Counted from the stretch's first letter, positions 1-9,786 are shown. The stretch is 64,000 nucleotides of DNA from Akkermansiaceae bacterium (GCA_903919975.1 CAIXKE010000066.1:1-64000); one strand, 5' to 3'. Notes: generated from the sequence alone by a model not told the origin. Numbers and translations are program-made.

Positions 1-1
1 C

Positions 2-901
2 ACGCTTTCTCTCGGTCATGCGACTGACACGCTTTCCAGTAGTTCGGCAGTCTCAGTGGATGGAGCCACCGCGGTGCTTGCCATCGCCGGCAATAGCGAC
101 ACGGTCGGCGCGGTGAGTCTGAAAAACGGTGGATCCATCACCGGTTCGGGCGGCACCCTGACAGGAGCCAGCTACGCAGTGGAATCCGGCAGCGTTTCCG
201 CCAAGCTCGGCGGATCAGGCATCGCCTTGACCAAGTCCACAGCGGGCACCGTCACCCTCTCCGGGGTGAATACCTACACCGGCGCCACTCTCATCACCGG
301 CGGCACGCTGGCATTGGGTGCCAGCGGCACCATTGACAACACCAGCGAAGTGTCCCTGGGCACCGTCGGCACCTTCGATGTCTCCGCGAAGGGCTCCGGC
401 TACACGGTTGGCACCCTTAAGGGTTCCGGCAACGTGACCGGCGCGCTGACAGTGTCCACCACGCTGGCCATCGGCAATTCACCCGGCACCACCAACTTCA
501 GCGGCAACCTCACGCTGGATTCCGCAACCTATGTCTATGAAATGACAAGCGGTGCATCTCCCGTCCTCGGCTCGGCCGATCTTGGAAACGTCACCGGCGT
601 TCTAACCATCAGCGCGGGATCGATTCTCGATCTTGTCGAGCTTGGAACCTACACAGCGGGCAACAAGTTCACCTTGTTCGGATACGGCACCCTCGTCGGC
701 ACCTTCGACGGCTTGCTCAATAATGCCACCTTCCTCGACGACCTCTCCAACACTTGGCAAATCACTTACGACGACACGACCGCCGGAGCCAACGGCGGCA
801 CCGGAACGAATTTCGTCACCATCACCGCCATCCCCGAACCGAATGCCGCAGCGCTGCTCGGTGGTCTCGGCGTCCTCGTTCTGCTGCGCCGCCGCCGCTG
901 A
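2..901 (+). CDS. PEP-CTERM protein with autotransporter-associated beta repeats (5' end outside window)
   Basis: The frame is open to the left edge, so the N-terminus and signal peptide are missing. The protein is rich in Gly, Ser and Thr and contains the repeat pattern GxNTYTGATLITGGTLALG, typical of passenger-like beta-helical repeats of the autotransporter-associated type. It ends with a clear PEP-CTERM sorting signal: a Pro-Glu-Pro (IPEP), a hydrophobic stretch and a terminal run of four arginines. In known systems this tail is processed by an exosortase and the protein is surface-anchored or exported into extracellular matrix. No exosortase is in the window. The role is probably surface or adhesive; the exact function is unknown. 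Confidence 0.85.
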   Translation, partial: TLSLGHATDTLSSSSAVSVDGATAVLAIAGNSDTVGAVSLKNGGSITGSGGTLTGASYAVESGSVSAKLGGSGIALTKSTAGTVTLSGVNTYTGATLITGGTLALGASGTIDNTSEVSLGTVGTFDVSAKGSGYTVGTLKGSGNVTGALTVSTTLAIGNSPGTTNFSGNLTLDSATYVYEMTSGASPVLGSADLGNVTGVLTISAGSILDLVELGTYTAGNKFTLFGYGTLVGTFDGLLNNATFLDDLSNTWQITYDDTTAGANGGTGTNFVTITAIPEPNAAALLGGLGVLVLLRRRR

Positions 902-1024
902 GGAGCCAGTGCTTCGGTTGCCGCTTCACGGCCCGGTGCTTCAGTGAATCAGTAAGAGCAAAGCGAAAGACCCGGCGCGAAGCGGCTGATTCTTTCTCTC
1001 TTACCGAAACACCACGCCAAAGGC

Positions 1025-1088
1025 CACCGAAACACCGAAGCACCGAAACACCGAAGCACCGAAGCACCGAAGCACCGAAACACCGAAT
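1025..1088. repeat. 8-bp tandem array, CACCGAAR x8
   Basis: Eight uninterrupted copies of CACCGAAN; the last base runs A,G,A,G,G,G,A,T. It lies in the 342-bp gap between the PEP-CTERM gene and the alpha-galactosidase gene. Related words (accgaaacacc) lie just upstream near 1003-1013. I see no gene in the rest of the gap. Confidence 0.95.
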
Positions 1089-1243
1089 TCCCCGGAGTTA
1101 ATGGGTTTCCTCCGGGATCCCAAGGTGCCACCGACTGGAGGGTCGGCGGCACCTTCATCGGTCCGCTTGTCACCTCTGGATGCGCAATGAAAAGTCTTCG
1201 AAGAAATTGCGGCCCGTATCCCCGCACTGCGATTTTCCTTCAA

Positions 1244-3133
1244 ATGAACAAAACGAAACCAAAAATCACATCAGGATGGCTACTGCCATTGGGCGGCTGG
1301 ATTATGCTGCAAGGGCTGGCGCTGGCGCAAACCCCATCCACCATCTCACTAACAGCCAATCCGCTCGCATCCCTGCAAGCCCGCATCCTCCAGGCGAAAC
1401 CTTCCGTCGTTCTCGCCGATGGAAAAATCGCCGCTGACGTCATCGTCGAGGGAAGCTGGAGTGATGGCACTTGGTCTGGCAGCGTGCGCAACACCTCCGG
1501 GAAGCCGCAGTTCATTCGCGAGGTCGTCTTGTTTGAACTGGATCACCATCTGCCCGCCGAGACTCCGGTGTATGGCGAATCGTTCCAAATGCTGGCGCAG
1601 ATCACCGGCAACCTCGCCCAGCCCGAGGATCTCGGTGCCTACCCGGACCGCACACACTACCGGATCCCCGAACCTGATGGCTACCGGACCGCATCGGGCT
1701 TGCTCACCATTTCGCCAGCACGCGATGCATCGCTCGCCCTCGCCTTCACCTCCTGCAACAAGTTCGTCGGCCGGATCGGCTTCAATGCAAGCCGTGTGAA
1801 AGGCCATCTGGATACCGAAGGGCTCACCCTGGCACCGGGGGCCACATGGAAGTTGGAAAACTTCGGAGTCTTCACCGGGTCTAACCGCGATGAGACGCTT
1901 GAGGCGGTGGCGGTGAAAATCCAACAGCATTACCCTCGCCCGTTGCCCGCCAAACCACCCACCGGCTGGTGCTCGTGGTACACGTTCTACGAGGAAGTCA
2001 CGGTGCCGGACATCGAGCGCAACCTAGCGTTCTCCAAGGAAAACCTCCCGCAACTCCGCTACATCCAGATTGACGATGGCTATCAATCCAAGATGGGCGA
2101 TTGGCTGGAAACCGGCAAAGCCTTCGGTGGCAACATCCAGAATGTCCTCAAAAAAATCAAGTCCGCCGGTTTCGAGCCCGCGATCTGGGTGGCCCCGTTC
2201 ATCGCCGAAAAAACCTCCGCCATTTTCCAACAACACCCGGACTGGTTCGTCAAAGACAGCGCTGGCAATCCGCTCGACTCCAGCACCATCGGCTTCGGCG
2301 GCTGGAGATGCGCCCCGTGGTATGTGCTCGATGGCACTCACCCGGAAGTCCAAAAGCACCTTGAGCATGTCTTCAAAACCATGCGCGAGGAATGGGGCGT
2401 CACCTATTTCAAACTGGACGCCAACTACTGGGGCGCGATCCACGGCGGTGTCCATCACAACCCGGATGCCACCCGTATCGAAGCCTATCGCCAAGGCATG
2501 GCCGCCATCCAAAAAGGCGCGGGCACCTCGTTCATCCTCGGCTGCAACGCGCCGATCTGGCCGTCGCTCGGCCTGGTCGATGGCATGAGGACCTCGGGCG
2601 ATATCAACAATGATTGGAAATCCATCAAAGGCTGCGCCTTGGAAAACCTCTCACGCGCCTGGCAAAATGGCAAACTCTGGTGGAATGATCCCGATTGCAT
2701 CCTGCTAACCGAAAACACCCAGAAAAACATCAGGCACAACCTGCCCCCCAAGGATCCGACGCTCACGGAAAATGAGTTCAAGCTGCACGCCGCATCCATC
2801 CGGGCCAGCGGCGGCATGGTACTCAGCGGCGATGAAATGCCACAGATCCGGGCGAATCGCTTAAAGGTGCTCGAGAAGTTGCTCGCGCCCACCGGCAAGG
2901 CCATGCACTTCGCCAGCCCGGGATTTCCGGTAGGCCGGGTCACCCTGAGCCCCCAAATGGAAGAAGTCGCCCTGTTCAATTGGGGCGATACTCCCCTCAC
3001 CCGGTCCTTTGCAACGGAGGTGGGCTCAACGATCACCGATATCTGGACTGGAAAATCCAGGAAAGCCGAGGGCATCACCACCACCTTTGAAATACCGCCC
3101 CGCTCGGCGATTCTGCTAGAAGTCCGGAAATAG
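1244..3133 (+). CDS. secreted alpha-galactosidase, GH36/GH27-like
   Basis: The protein has 629 residues from the ATG at 1244. I chose this start because it opens a signal peptide (MNKTKPK, hydrophobic core, LALAQ); an in-frame ATG at 1187 would add 19 unlikely residues. An N-terminal beta-rich domain precedes a TIM barrel with the clan GH-D motifs GWCSWYTFYEEV, YIQIDDGYQ and PAIWVAPF. The likely nucleophile is D392 in YFKLDANYW and the likely acid/base is D453 in RTSGDINNDW. The C-terminus is a small beta domain. The expected reaction is release of terminal alpha-galactose, or a related alpha-linked sugar, in the periplasm or outside the cell. GH29 follows 60 bp downstream on the same strand, consistent with a joint role in side-chain removal. 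Confidence 0.85.
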   Translation: MNKTKPKITSGWLLPLGGWIMLQGLALAQTPSTISLTANPLASLQARILQAKPSVVLADGKIAADVIVEGSWSDGTWSGSVRNTSGKPQFIREVVLFELDHHLPAETPVYGESFQMLAQITGNLAQPEDLGAYPDRTHYRIPEPDGYRTASGLLTISPARDASLALAFTSCNKFVGRIGFNASRVKGHLDTEGLTLAPGATWKLENFGVFTGSNRDETLEAVAVKIQQHYPRPLPAKPPTGWCSWYTFYEEVTVPDIERNLAFSKENLPQLRYIQIDDGYQSKMGDWLETGKAFGGNIQNVLKKIKSAGFEPAIWVAPFIAEKTSAIFQQHPDWFVKDSAGNPLDSSTIGFGGWRCAPWYVLDGTHPEVQKHLEHVFKTMREEWGVTYFKLDANYWGAIHGGVHHNPDATRIEAYRQGMAAIQKGAGTSFILGCNAPIWPSLGLVDGMRTSGDINNDWKSIKGCALENLSRAWQNGKLWWNDPDCILLTENTQKNIRHNLPPKDPTLTENEFKLHAASIRASGGMVLSGDEMPQIRANRLKVLEKLLAPTGKAMHFASPGFPVGRVTLSPQMEEVALFNWGDTPLTRSFATEVGSTITDIWTGKSRKAEGITTTFEIPPRSAILLEVRK

Positions 3134-3193
3134 GGAATACACCTCAGATTCTCATCATCACCCACCCTTGAAACACTTTTGATAGAAATGACC

Positions 3194-5032
3194 ATGAAAA
3201 ACAGCAACCTGCGCTCCACCCTGGCCTCGATACTCACTTTGAGCGCCGCTTCATCACTTGCTCTTCACGCCGCGGATTCGATGGATAAGATGTGGGGCGA
3301 TTCCACCACCAAGGATGGCGTCGAATCCAGCGAACGCGCCGCGCTGCTGCGGGATGGCAACTATGGCATGTTCATCCACTGGGGCCTCTATTCCAACCTT
3401 GGCGGGCAATGGAAGGATCAAACGTTCTATGGCATCGGCGAATGGATCAAGCGGCAGATGAAGATCTCCGATGAGGAATACATGGGACAGGCCAAGGATT
3501 TTAATCCAAGTGAGTTCGACGCCAAGGAAATCGTCCGCATCGCCAAGGAAGCCGGCATGAAGTACATCGTGATCACCTCGAAACACCACGAGGGCTTCGC
3601 CATGTTCAAGTCCGCGCACGCATTCAACATCGTGGATGCCACGCCATTCCAACGCGACCCGATGAAGGAACTCTCCGTCGCCTGCCGCGAGGCGGGACTC
3701 GGCTTCGGTTTCTATTACTCGCACTTCCAAGACTGGACCTCACCCGGCGCCGAGGGCGGCCCGAAGACCAACCCGGATGGCTCGCCCGCCACGTTTGATA
3801 AATATTTTCGTGATAAATGTTATCCGCAGGTGGATGAGATTTGTTCGAACTATGGACCGCTCGCATTCATCTGGTTCGACACGCCAGGCAGCATGCCGAA
3901 GGAGAACATCGTGGCCTTGGAGGAACTCGTCCGCAAAAAACAACCGAATGCCATGCTCAACTCGCGCATCGGCCAAGGCCTCGGCGACTATGAGAGCCTC
4001 GGCGACATGGAAGTGCCGCGCCGCAACCACCAGGGACTATGGGAAACCCCGGACACCACCAATGACTCATGGTCCTATGCCTGGTATGACCAGAACTGGA
4101 AGACACCCAAGGAAATCCTTCACCGCCTTGTTGCCACGGTCGGCCGTGGCGGCACTTATCTCCTCAACGTCGGCCCGGATGGCACAGGCCGCATTCCCGC
4201 CCCCGCCGCACGCTATCTGGCCGAAGCCGGGCAATGGGTAAAACAACATCCCGGCGCGGTCTATGGTGCCAGCGCCTCGCCATGGGGCGTCGCCCAGCCA
4301 TGGGGGGACATCACCAGAACCGGCAACACCTTGAATGCGGTGGTCTTCGATTGGCCTGCTGATCGCAAAATCCATCTCTCCGGCTTGGTTGGAAAAATCG
4401 ACAGCGTCACCCTGCACCAGCAAAATGGCAACCGGCTCCCGCTACCCGCTTCCAAATCCGGATCCTGGACGGTGATCGATGCCACCGCCGCCGATGCTGC
4501 GACCGTTGCCTCGTTGGCAGGCCTGATCGAAATCAAGCTCGCCTCCCCCGCCAAGGTGGATCCAACGCCCGGCATCCATCCTAACATCCCGACCATGCTC
4601 TACGGCGAGTTCGCGTCCGCCCGCAACGCCGAATCGAAAGTCATCAACTGGATGGAGAAATTCGGCGAATGGAAATTCGCCCATCAGATCAGCGAATGGA
4701 AGTCCGGTGGCGTGGCCGAATGGAATGTCGATGTCGCCGCCGCTGGGGATTATTTTGTGGAGCTCACCTACAAGGGTACCGAGCGCCCGGTATGGGCCGT
4801 CACCACCTCGGAAGGCACCAAGATCCAAAACCAGCAGGTCGCCAGCCCGGTTTACAAAGCCTATCCCACAGGCATCCTCCGCTTTGCCAAGCCCGGCAAA
4901 CACACGGTGAGCGTCTCGCTGGTCGCAGGTGACCCGAAAACATCCAGTCTCCAGGCCATCCGCTTTTCACCCGTCGGCGAGTCCACAGGAGAATCCAATT
5001 CAAACATCAGTCTCTCGTTAGATGGGAAATAG
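3194..5032 (+). CDS. secreted alpha-L-fucosidase, GH29
   Basis: The protein has 612 residues from the ATG at 3194; the ATG at 3188 is an equal alternative. The signal peptide ends near ALHAAD. The GH29 barrel is unmistakable: GMFIHWGLYS (about residues 58-67), KHHEGFAMF and NVGPDGTGRIP. The nucleophile is probably D229 in AFIWFDTPG. After the barrel and its beta-sandwich there is an extra domain of about 140 residues (from about 470) with SEWKSGGVAEWNVDVAAAG, resembling the carbohydrate-binding tails seen on Verrucomicrobia and Bacteroidetes fucosidases. It hydrolyses alpha-L-fucosyl linkages. The stop codon lies 11 bp inside the next gene, so the two are probably co-translated. Confidence 0.93.
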   Translation: MKNSNLRSTLASILTLSAASSLALHAADSMDKMWGDSTTKDGVESSERAALLRDGNYGMFIHWGLYSNLGGQWKDQTFYGIGEWIKRQMKISDEEYMGQAKDFNPSEFDAKEIVRIAKEAGMKYIVITSKHHEGFAMFKSAHAFNIVDATPFQRDPMKELSVACREAGLGFGFYYSHFQDWTSPGAEGGPKTNPDGSPATFDKYFRDKCYPQVDEICSNYGPLAFIWFDTPGSMPKENIVALEELVRKKQPNAMLNSRIGQGLGDYESLGDMEVPRRNHQGLWETPDTTNDSWSYAWYDQNWKTPKEILHRLVATVGRGGTYLLNVGPDGTGRIPAPAARYLAEAGQWVKQHPGAVYGASASPWGVAQPWGDITRTGNTLNAVVFDWPADRKIHLSGLVGKIDSVTLHQQNGNRLPLPASKSGSWTVIDATAADAATVASLAGLIEIKLASPAKVDPTPGIHPNIPTMLYGEFASARNAESKVINWMEKFGEWKFAHQISEWKSGGVAEWNVDVAAAGDYFVELTYKGTERPVWAVTTSEGTKIQNQQVASPVYKAYPTGILRFAKPGKHTVSVSLVAGDPKTSSLQAIRFSPVGESTGESNSNISLSLDGK

Positions 5033-6992
5033 CATCCACTCTTTCAAAACGGCCGCACTTGCGCTGATAGGCACTGCCCATCTCATGGCACAAGACTCCC
5101 TGCCGCCGTTAGACGGTCGCCCGGCACCCACCAACCTCGCCGAAATGTGGCAGGGCTTCGACCCCTTGCGCGATCCCATCGAAACCGAAATCGTCCGGGA
5201 ATGGAAGGAGGGCGAGGCGACCTATCGCTACGTGGTCTTTACGATCGGCACATTCAAGGGCCAGAAATCCCGCGTGGCAGCGTTTTACGGTTTTCCGAAA
5301 AGCGACAAGAAGCTGCCCGGGATTGTCCAACTGCACGGAGGCGGTCAGCGGGCGTCCACTTCCAGTGTGCGAAGTGCGGTAAAATACGGCTACGCGGGTC
5401 TATCGGTCAATTGGGGCGGACGCGTGATGGAAGGCGCCAAACAGGGTGATCGCAATACCGACTACAATGCCATCACCATGGGATTTAAATCCTTCAACTA
5501 CGATAAGAACAAAGCACTGGATCCGGGAGACTCCCCCCGTAATAGCGGTTGGTTCATGGCGGTATTGGTGGCGCGTCGGGCGATTACATTTCTCCAGCAG
5601 CAACCGGAAGTGGAGCCCGGCATCATTGGCGTGACGGGACATTCCATGGGAGGCAAGATCACCACGGATCTTGCAGGTATTGACAAGCGAGTAACGGCGG
5701 CGGTCCCGTCCTGCGGTAGCAGTGGCACTCTGACTTATGGTGGCAAGATATGGAATATCCCCGGTTCAATCGGCAAAACGAAACAGTCCGCAATCATTGG
5801 TGAAAAAACCTTTGAGTCTCAGGCCTACTTGCCGACTCTGACTTGTCCGGTTTTGCATTTGAATCCAACGAATGACTACAACAGCCCCATAGATATTCTT
5901 ACCGAGAACTGGGAAAAAGCCGCCAGCAAAAATGTTTCTTTTTCCAATGCTCCGCACATGTGCCATCTGCATCTGCCGGAAAATGAGGTGTGCACATGGC
6001 TTTGGTTTGACCATTGGCTGCGCCATGAATTCAAAATGCCGGAAAACCCGGAGATCCGTGTGAATTTCAAGTCTGGCGACGGCATCCCCCGCGTGATCGT
6101 CAAGCCTGACGTTTCACGGAAAATCAAAGCGGTGGACATCTATTACTCCACCGAGCCACACATCATTACGAGATTCTGGCGTGACGGGGAGGCCAAGGCC
6201 AACGGCGACTCCTTTCAGGCCGTCTGCCCGATCCTTGGTTTAGACAAACCCTTTTACGCTTTCGCCAATATCACTTATGAATTGGAGGAGCCATTCAAGA
6301 CGAAATACGGGATCGACCACTATGTGATCACATCCAAGGAGCTGATCATCCTGCCCGACGAGTTGGCCAAATCCGGAGCCAGGGCGACGGATCAGCGGAG
6401 TAAGCTGATCGAGGATTTCTCCCGTGGCTGGCATGACTGGTATGGACGCTGGGACGAGAGCGGCGGATCGATGACGACTTATAAAATCAAGGATCCAAAA
6501 TGGCATGGAGGAGACGGGGATCTCTTTTGCATGGAAGTCAAATCGCTGCGGGATACGAAGATTGATCTAACCTTCAGTTACAACAGGTGGAACTGTTTTA
6601 TGGGCGGTAATGAGCCAAAGGCCAAACCCGGAAACTACAACGTGATCAAAGAGATCAAGGGTAGTCCGGAATGGCAAAAAGTATCCGTTAGTCTTGACGA
6701 GCTATACACCGAATCCAAGGGCCTCCAGATGCCCCCTGCCAACCAGTGGCAGTATATTGCCGATGTCAATGTGAATGCAAAGATTGATAAAATCCGTAAA
6801 ATCTATTGGGAGAAAAACACAGGGCTAATTCCCCCATCCCCACCTAGGGCCCCTGCCAAGCCCGGCTCGAAAAGGCCCGCGATGCCAAAAGATGATCTGC
6901 CGGAACTCTCCGGACAAAGTGAAGAGTTCAAGGAGGCTGTGCGAAAATCCCTGGAGGAAGAGAAGAACCAGAATAAAACCCAAGAAAAATGA
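5022..6992 (+). CDS. secreted alpha/beta-hydrolase esterase, large paralogue 1
   Basis: The 656-residue protein has a signal peptide (MGNSIHSFKTAALALIGTAH, cleavage near LMAQ). The alpha/beta-hydrolase fold shows an oxyanion segment VQLHGGGQ and the nucleophile elbow GHSMGG (S208). An acid-type loop, LNPTNDYNSPID, and a late His (APHMCHLH) complete a likely triad. The roughly 300 residues after the hydrolase are beta-rich and shared with the paralogues at 19067, 21122 and 22902; they may bind carbohydrate. These proteins resemble dienelactone-hydrolase/acetylxylan-esterase relatives, so carbohydrate deacetylation is the best guess. It overlaps the fucosidase by 11 bp and the SGNH gene by 4 bp, which indicates one operon. 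The substrate is unknown. Confidence 0.8.
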   Translation: MGNSIHSFKTAALALIGTAHLMAQDSLPPLDGRPAPTNLAEMWQGFDPLRDPIETEIVREWKEGEATYRYVVFTIGTFKGQKSRVAAFYGFPKSDKKLPGIVQLHGGGQRASTSSVRSAVKYGYAGLSVNWGGRVMEGAKQGDRNTDYNAITMGFKSFNYDKNKALDPGDSPRNSGWFMAVLVARRAITFLQQQPEVEPGIIGVTGHSMGGKITTDLAGIDKRVTAAVPSCGSSGTLTYGGKIWNIPGSIGKTKQSAIIGEKTFESQAYLPTLTCPVLHLNPTNDYNSPIDILTENWEKAASKNVSFSNAPHMCHLHLPENEVCTWLWFDHWLRHEFKMPENPEIRVNFKSGDGIPRVIVKPDVSRKIKAVDIYYSTEPHIITRFWRDGEAKANGDSFQAVCPILGLDKPFYAFANITYELEEPFKTKYGIDHYVITSKELIILPDELAKSGARATDQRSKLIEDFSRGWHDWYGRWDESGGSMTTYKIKDPKWHGGDGDLFCMEVKSLRDTKIDLTFSYNRWNCFMGGNEPKAKPGNYNVIKEIKGSPEWQKVSVSLDELYTESKGLQMPPANQWQYIADVNVNAKIDKIRKIYWEKNTGLIPPSPPRAPAKPGSKRPAMPKDDLPELSGQSEEFKEAVRKSLEEEKNQNKTQEK

Positions 6993-8374
6993 AATTTTCG
7001 CACTTTCTCACAGGTACCGTGAAGACCCATCGATTCAAAAGCTTACACCGATTCCGGTTCCGCATTCCTTATACCTTCGGTCTCTGGATTTTGCTGTGTT
7101 CCATCACCACGGTAACAGCCAAGGATTTCTTCTTACACGACGGAGACCGGGTGGTGTTCCTCGGCGACAGCATCACCGAGCAGCGAATGTACACCAACTT
7201 CATCGAGGCTTATGCCTTAACGCGCCACCCCCAATGGCAGCTCACCTTCCGCAACGCGGGCTGGGCCGGCGACACCGCCTTTTTCCGTTCCCGCTGCCAT
7301 CCCGACGGGAGCCGGGTGGTGGGCGTGGAGGAAAAAGACCAGGCACCCATGATTGATAAGATGATCCGGCGCAGCCTCGGCCGTGATGTCTTGGCGCTCA
7401 AACCGACGATTGTGACCATCGATTTTGGAATGAACGATGTGGGTGTTAGCCCGACCGCTGACGCCTACAACGCCTATGTCCGCTGCCTCACCCGAATGGT
7501 CACCGTGCTTCAGGAAAACGGCGCCCGCACCGCCTTGTTGACCCCCCAACCGGTGGAAAACAAACGGCCGGATCCCGAGCGCGATGAAAAAAACCTCGCG
7601 CTGCGCCAATTCTCCGACGGACTCAAGGAGGTTGCCGCCAAAACTGGGGTGCCCTATGTCGATCAATTCAATCCGTACCTGCAAATCCTTCGGCGCGAAC
7701 GGACCACAAACCCCGACAAATTCATCGGCGGGGGCCGGGATGGCGTTCACCCCGGTGCCATCGGCCATACCCTCATGGCTTGGGCGATTCTCAAAGAGCT
7801 TGGGGCCACGCCCTTGGTTTCGCGGGCACATTTTAACTACCAGTCCAACACCGTAGTCGCGGCCGAGGCCTGTAAAATTGAGCATCTCAAGATAACTGAT
7901 GGCAGTCTCGCGTTTGACCGCCTAGACGAGGCCTTGCCCATGCCCATCCACCCGAATGCCGAGCCGGCCCTGAAGCTCGCGCCGGTGATGGAGGAACTGA
8001 ATCAATATGGCCTGCAGATCATCGGTCTGCCACCGGGTAACTATCAATTGAGCATCGACGGTGTCCCGGTGGTCACAATGACTGCGGCAGAATGGGCGAA
8101 AGGCTGTAATTTAGCCTCCTCAGCCGGACCGATCACCCAACAAGGACTGGAATTATTAAAAGAAATCGGCGTCAAAAACGACATCTACTTCAAGCGCTGG
8201 CGTAATGTCCAGCTCTCGCAAAAAAACGAGTGGGTGCCAGCACCCGATGTGGAAACTCGCCGCGCCGCCGAATTGGCTCGGCTTGACCAACAGATTGCCG
8301 AGTCCGAAGCGAAGATCAATCAGCTGCGCAAACCGCGTTCGCACCGCTTTGAATTGAAAGCTCTCCTTCCTTAA
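6989..8374 (+). CDS. secreted SGNH/GDSL-family esterase
   Basis: The 461-residue protein starts at an ATG overlapping the previous stop (ATGA), a sign of translational coupling. An N-terminal region of about 45 residues ends in a hydrophobic signal segment. The SGNH blocks are all present: FLGDSIT (S61), NAGWAGD, FGMND and DGVHPG (D251, H254). A C-terminal extension of about 180 residues ends in a short charged helix (LDQQIAESEAKINQL). SGNH enzymes of this kind commonly remove acetyl groups from pectin or xylan; here a polysaccharide acetyl esterase role is inferred from the neighbouring fucosidase and esterase genes. Confidence 0.85.
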   Translation: MKFSHFLTGTVKTHRFKSLHRFRFRIPYTFGLWILLCSITTVTAKDFFLHDGDRVVFLGDSITEQRMYTNFIEAYALTRHPQWQLTFRNAGWAGDTAFFRSRCHPDGSRVVGVEEKDQAPMIDKMIRRSLGRDVLALKPTIVTIDFGMNDVGVSPTADAYNAYVRCLTRMVTVLQENGARTALLTPQPVENKRPDPERDEKNLALRQFSDGLKEVAAKTGVPYVDQFNPYLQILRRERTTNPDKFIGGGRDGVHPGAIGHTLMAWAILKELGATPLVSRAHFNYQSNTVVAAEACKIEHLKITDGSLAFDRLDEALPMPIHPNAEPALKLAPVMEELNQYGLQIIGLPPGNYQLSIDGVPVVTMTAAEWAKGCNLASSAGPITQQGLELLKEIGVKNDIYFKRWRNVQLSQKNEWVPAPDVETRRAAELARLDQQIAESEAKINQLRKPRSHRFELKALLP

Positions 8375-8380
8375 AATAGT

Positions 8381-9274
8381 ATGCGAACCAATTCATTAAC
8401 CGCCCTTCTCGCCGCAGTGTTAAGCATTTCCGCCATACTAGCGGTCCGCGCACAACCGCCCGCGCCGACGCCGACCGCCGCGTCTCTCCCCCTGCCCTTG
8501 TGGCCCACCGGTAAAATGCCCGGCAAGGGCGCCAAGGAGGGTGCGGTGGAGCATGCCATGACCTCGCGGGGTGACAACGTGACGCGCCTGACCGACATCA
8601 CCGAGCCGTCGCTCACGGTGTTCAAAGCGCCCGGCACCAGCAAACCGACCCCGGCGGTGATCATCAGCCCCGGCGGGGCTTATGGTCTCTTGTGTTTTGA
8701 TAAAGAAGGCACCGAGATTGCCGCCTGGCTCAACTCGATTGGCATCACTGGCATCGTGCTAAAATACCGTGTGCCGAATAATATGGATGGGGCCTTCCAG
8801 GACATCCAACGGGCCATCCGGTTGGTGAGGCAGAATGCCGGCGACTGGGCCATTGATCCGAACCGCGTGGGGGTGATCGGGTTTTCGGCCGGCGGCCACC
8901 TCAGTGCCCGGTTAAGCACTAATTACGATAAGTCCACCTATGCATCCATTGATGCAGCAGACACTCAACCTCTGCGGCCCGACTTCACGATCTTATTGTA
9001 TCCGGCGTATCTTTCGCAGGGTGGCGTGGCACTCACTAAAGAAATGCGGGTGAATGCCAAAACCCCGCCGACTTTCCTCGCCCACACCGAAGACGATAAA
9101 TCGTTCGTTCCCGGGTCCAAGTTATACCATGCCGCGCTGGAGGCCGCCCAGGTTCCGAACGAGTTTTTTTTCCGTGAAACCGGTGGCCACGGTTTCGCCC
9201 TGCGCTCTAAAGCTGAAATCAACCAGTGGCCGCAAAAGTGCAAGGAGTGGCTGATTAGACAGAGAATACTATAA
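8381..9274 (+). CDS. secreted alpha/beta-hydrolase, BD-FAE-like carbohydrate esterase
   Basis: The 297-residue protein carries a signal peptide followed by LPLWPTGKMPG, the usual opening of this secreted esterase family. It contains the HGG-like oxyanion site as SPGGAYG, the nucleophile elbow GFSAGGH (S169), an Asp region AHTEDDKS and a catalytic His in TGGHGFAL. The family (xylanase- or endo-acting-esterase-like, BD-FAE) removes acetyl or feruloyl groups from plant polysaccharides. The gene starts 6 bp after the SGNH esterase. A close paralogue lies at 13523-14398 (same LPLWP opening, same WLNSLGI and FQDIQRA segments). Confidence 0.85.
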   Translation: MRTNSLTALLAAVLSISAILAVRAQPPAPTPTAASLPLPLWPTGKMPGKGAKEGAVEHAMTSRGDNVTRLTDITEPSLTVFKAPGTSKPTPAVIISPGGAYGLLCFDKEGTEIAAWLNSIGITGIVLKYRVPNNMDGAFQDIQRAIRLVRQNAGDWAIDPNRVGVIGFSAGGHLSARLSTNYDKSTYASIDAADTQPLRPDFTILLYPAYLSQGGVALTKEMRVNAKTPPTFLAHTEDDKSFVPGSKLYHAALEAAQVPNEFFFRETGGHGFALRSKAEINQWPQKCKEWLIRQRIL

Positions 9275-9304
9275 TTCTAAGACGAAAACCGCCGCTACCC
9301 TATT

Positions 9305-9673
9305 ATGAAAGTATTCCGTATTACCTCCCTCATCCGTTCGTTTCGGTGCGCTTCGCACACCGACTCTGATGCCAAACCCATGGCCAGCACCGGGCTCGGC
9401 TTGCTCCTAGCGCTGCTAACCCTATTGCCCGCAGTCAATGCGGCAGAACCGGTAGCACCGCCCGCCCCGTTTGGGCCCGCACCGCTGCTCACCGAATTTG
9501 CCAAGACCGCGCAGATTACCTTTGTGGACATCGGCGCGAAGACGCTCGCCCCCGACGGCACGATGCCCCGGGAGATCGCGGGAGATTACTGTCACCCGAC
9601 CGAAAAAGGATATCAAATTTGGGCTGACGCGATCCAACCGTTGATCGCGGGGCCTGGTTTTCCCGGATTTTAA
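9305..9673 (+). CDS. internally deleted SGNH/GDSL hydrolase remnant
   Basis: Only 122 codons. The N-terminus has a signal-like segment (LGLLLALLTLLPAVNAAE) and is joined directly to what is normally the extreme C-terminus of platelet-activating-factor-acetylhydrolase-type SGNH enzymes: TFVDIGAKTLAPDG and HPTEKGYQIWADAI, the last holding the catalytic His block. The middle of about 150 residues, including the GDS nucleophile and the Gly and Asn blocks, is missing, yet the frame is intact. It should be inactive as a hydrolase. It may be a remnant or an assembly artefact. It lies 30 bp after the BD-FAE-like gene. Confidence 0.7.
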   Translation: MKVFRITSLIRSFRCASHTDSDAKPMASTGLGLLLALLTLLPAVNAAEPVAPPAPFGPAPLLTEFAKTAQITFVDIGAKTLAPDGTMPREIAGDYCHPTEKGYQIWADAIQPLIAGPGFPGF

Positions 9674-9786
9674 TATTATATATATAAAATTTAGGTGTCT
9701 GCGTTTATTCCTGAAATCTGTGGTTCAAATTCAGTAATTCCAGTTTAAAAAACCAGTCCGCAAATCGGCTACTTTCAAATCTATAA

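Noticed and set aside
1025-1088. CRISPR array
   Set aside because: Units are 8 bp and contiguous with no spacers, and no cas gene is present.
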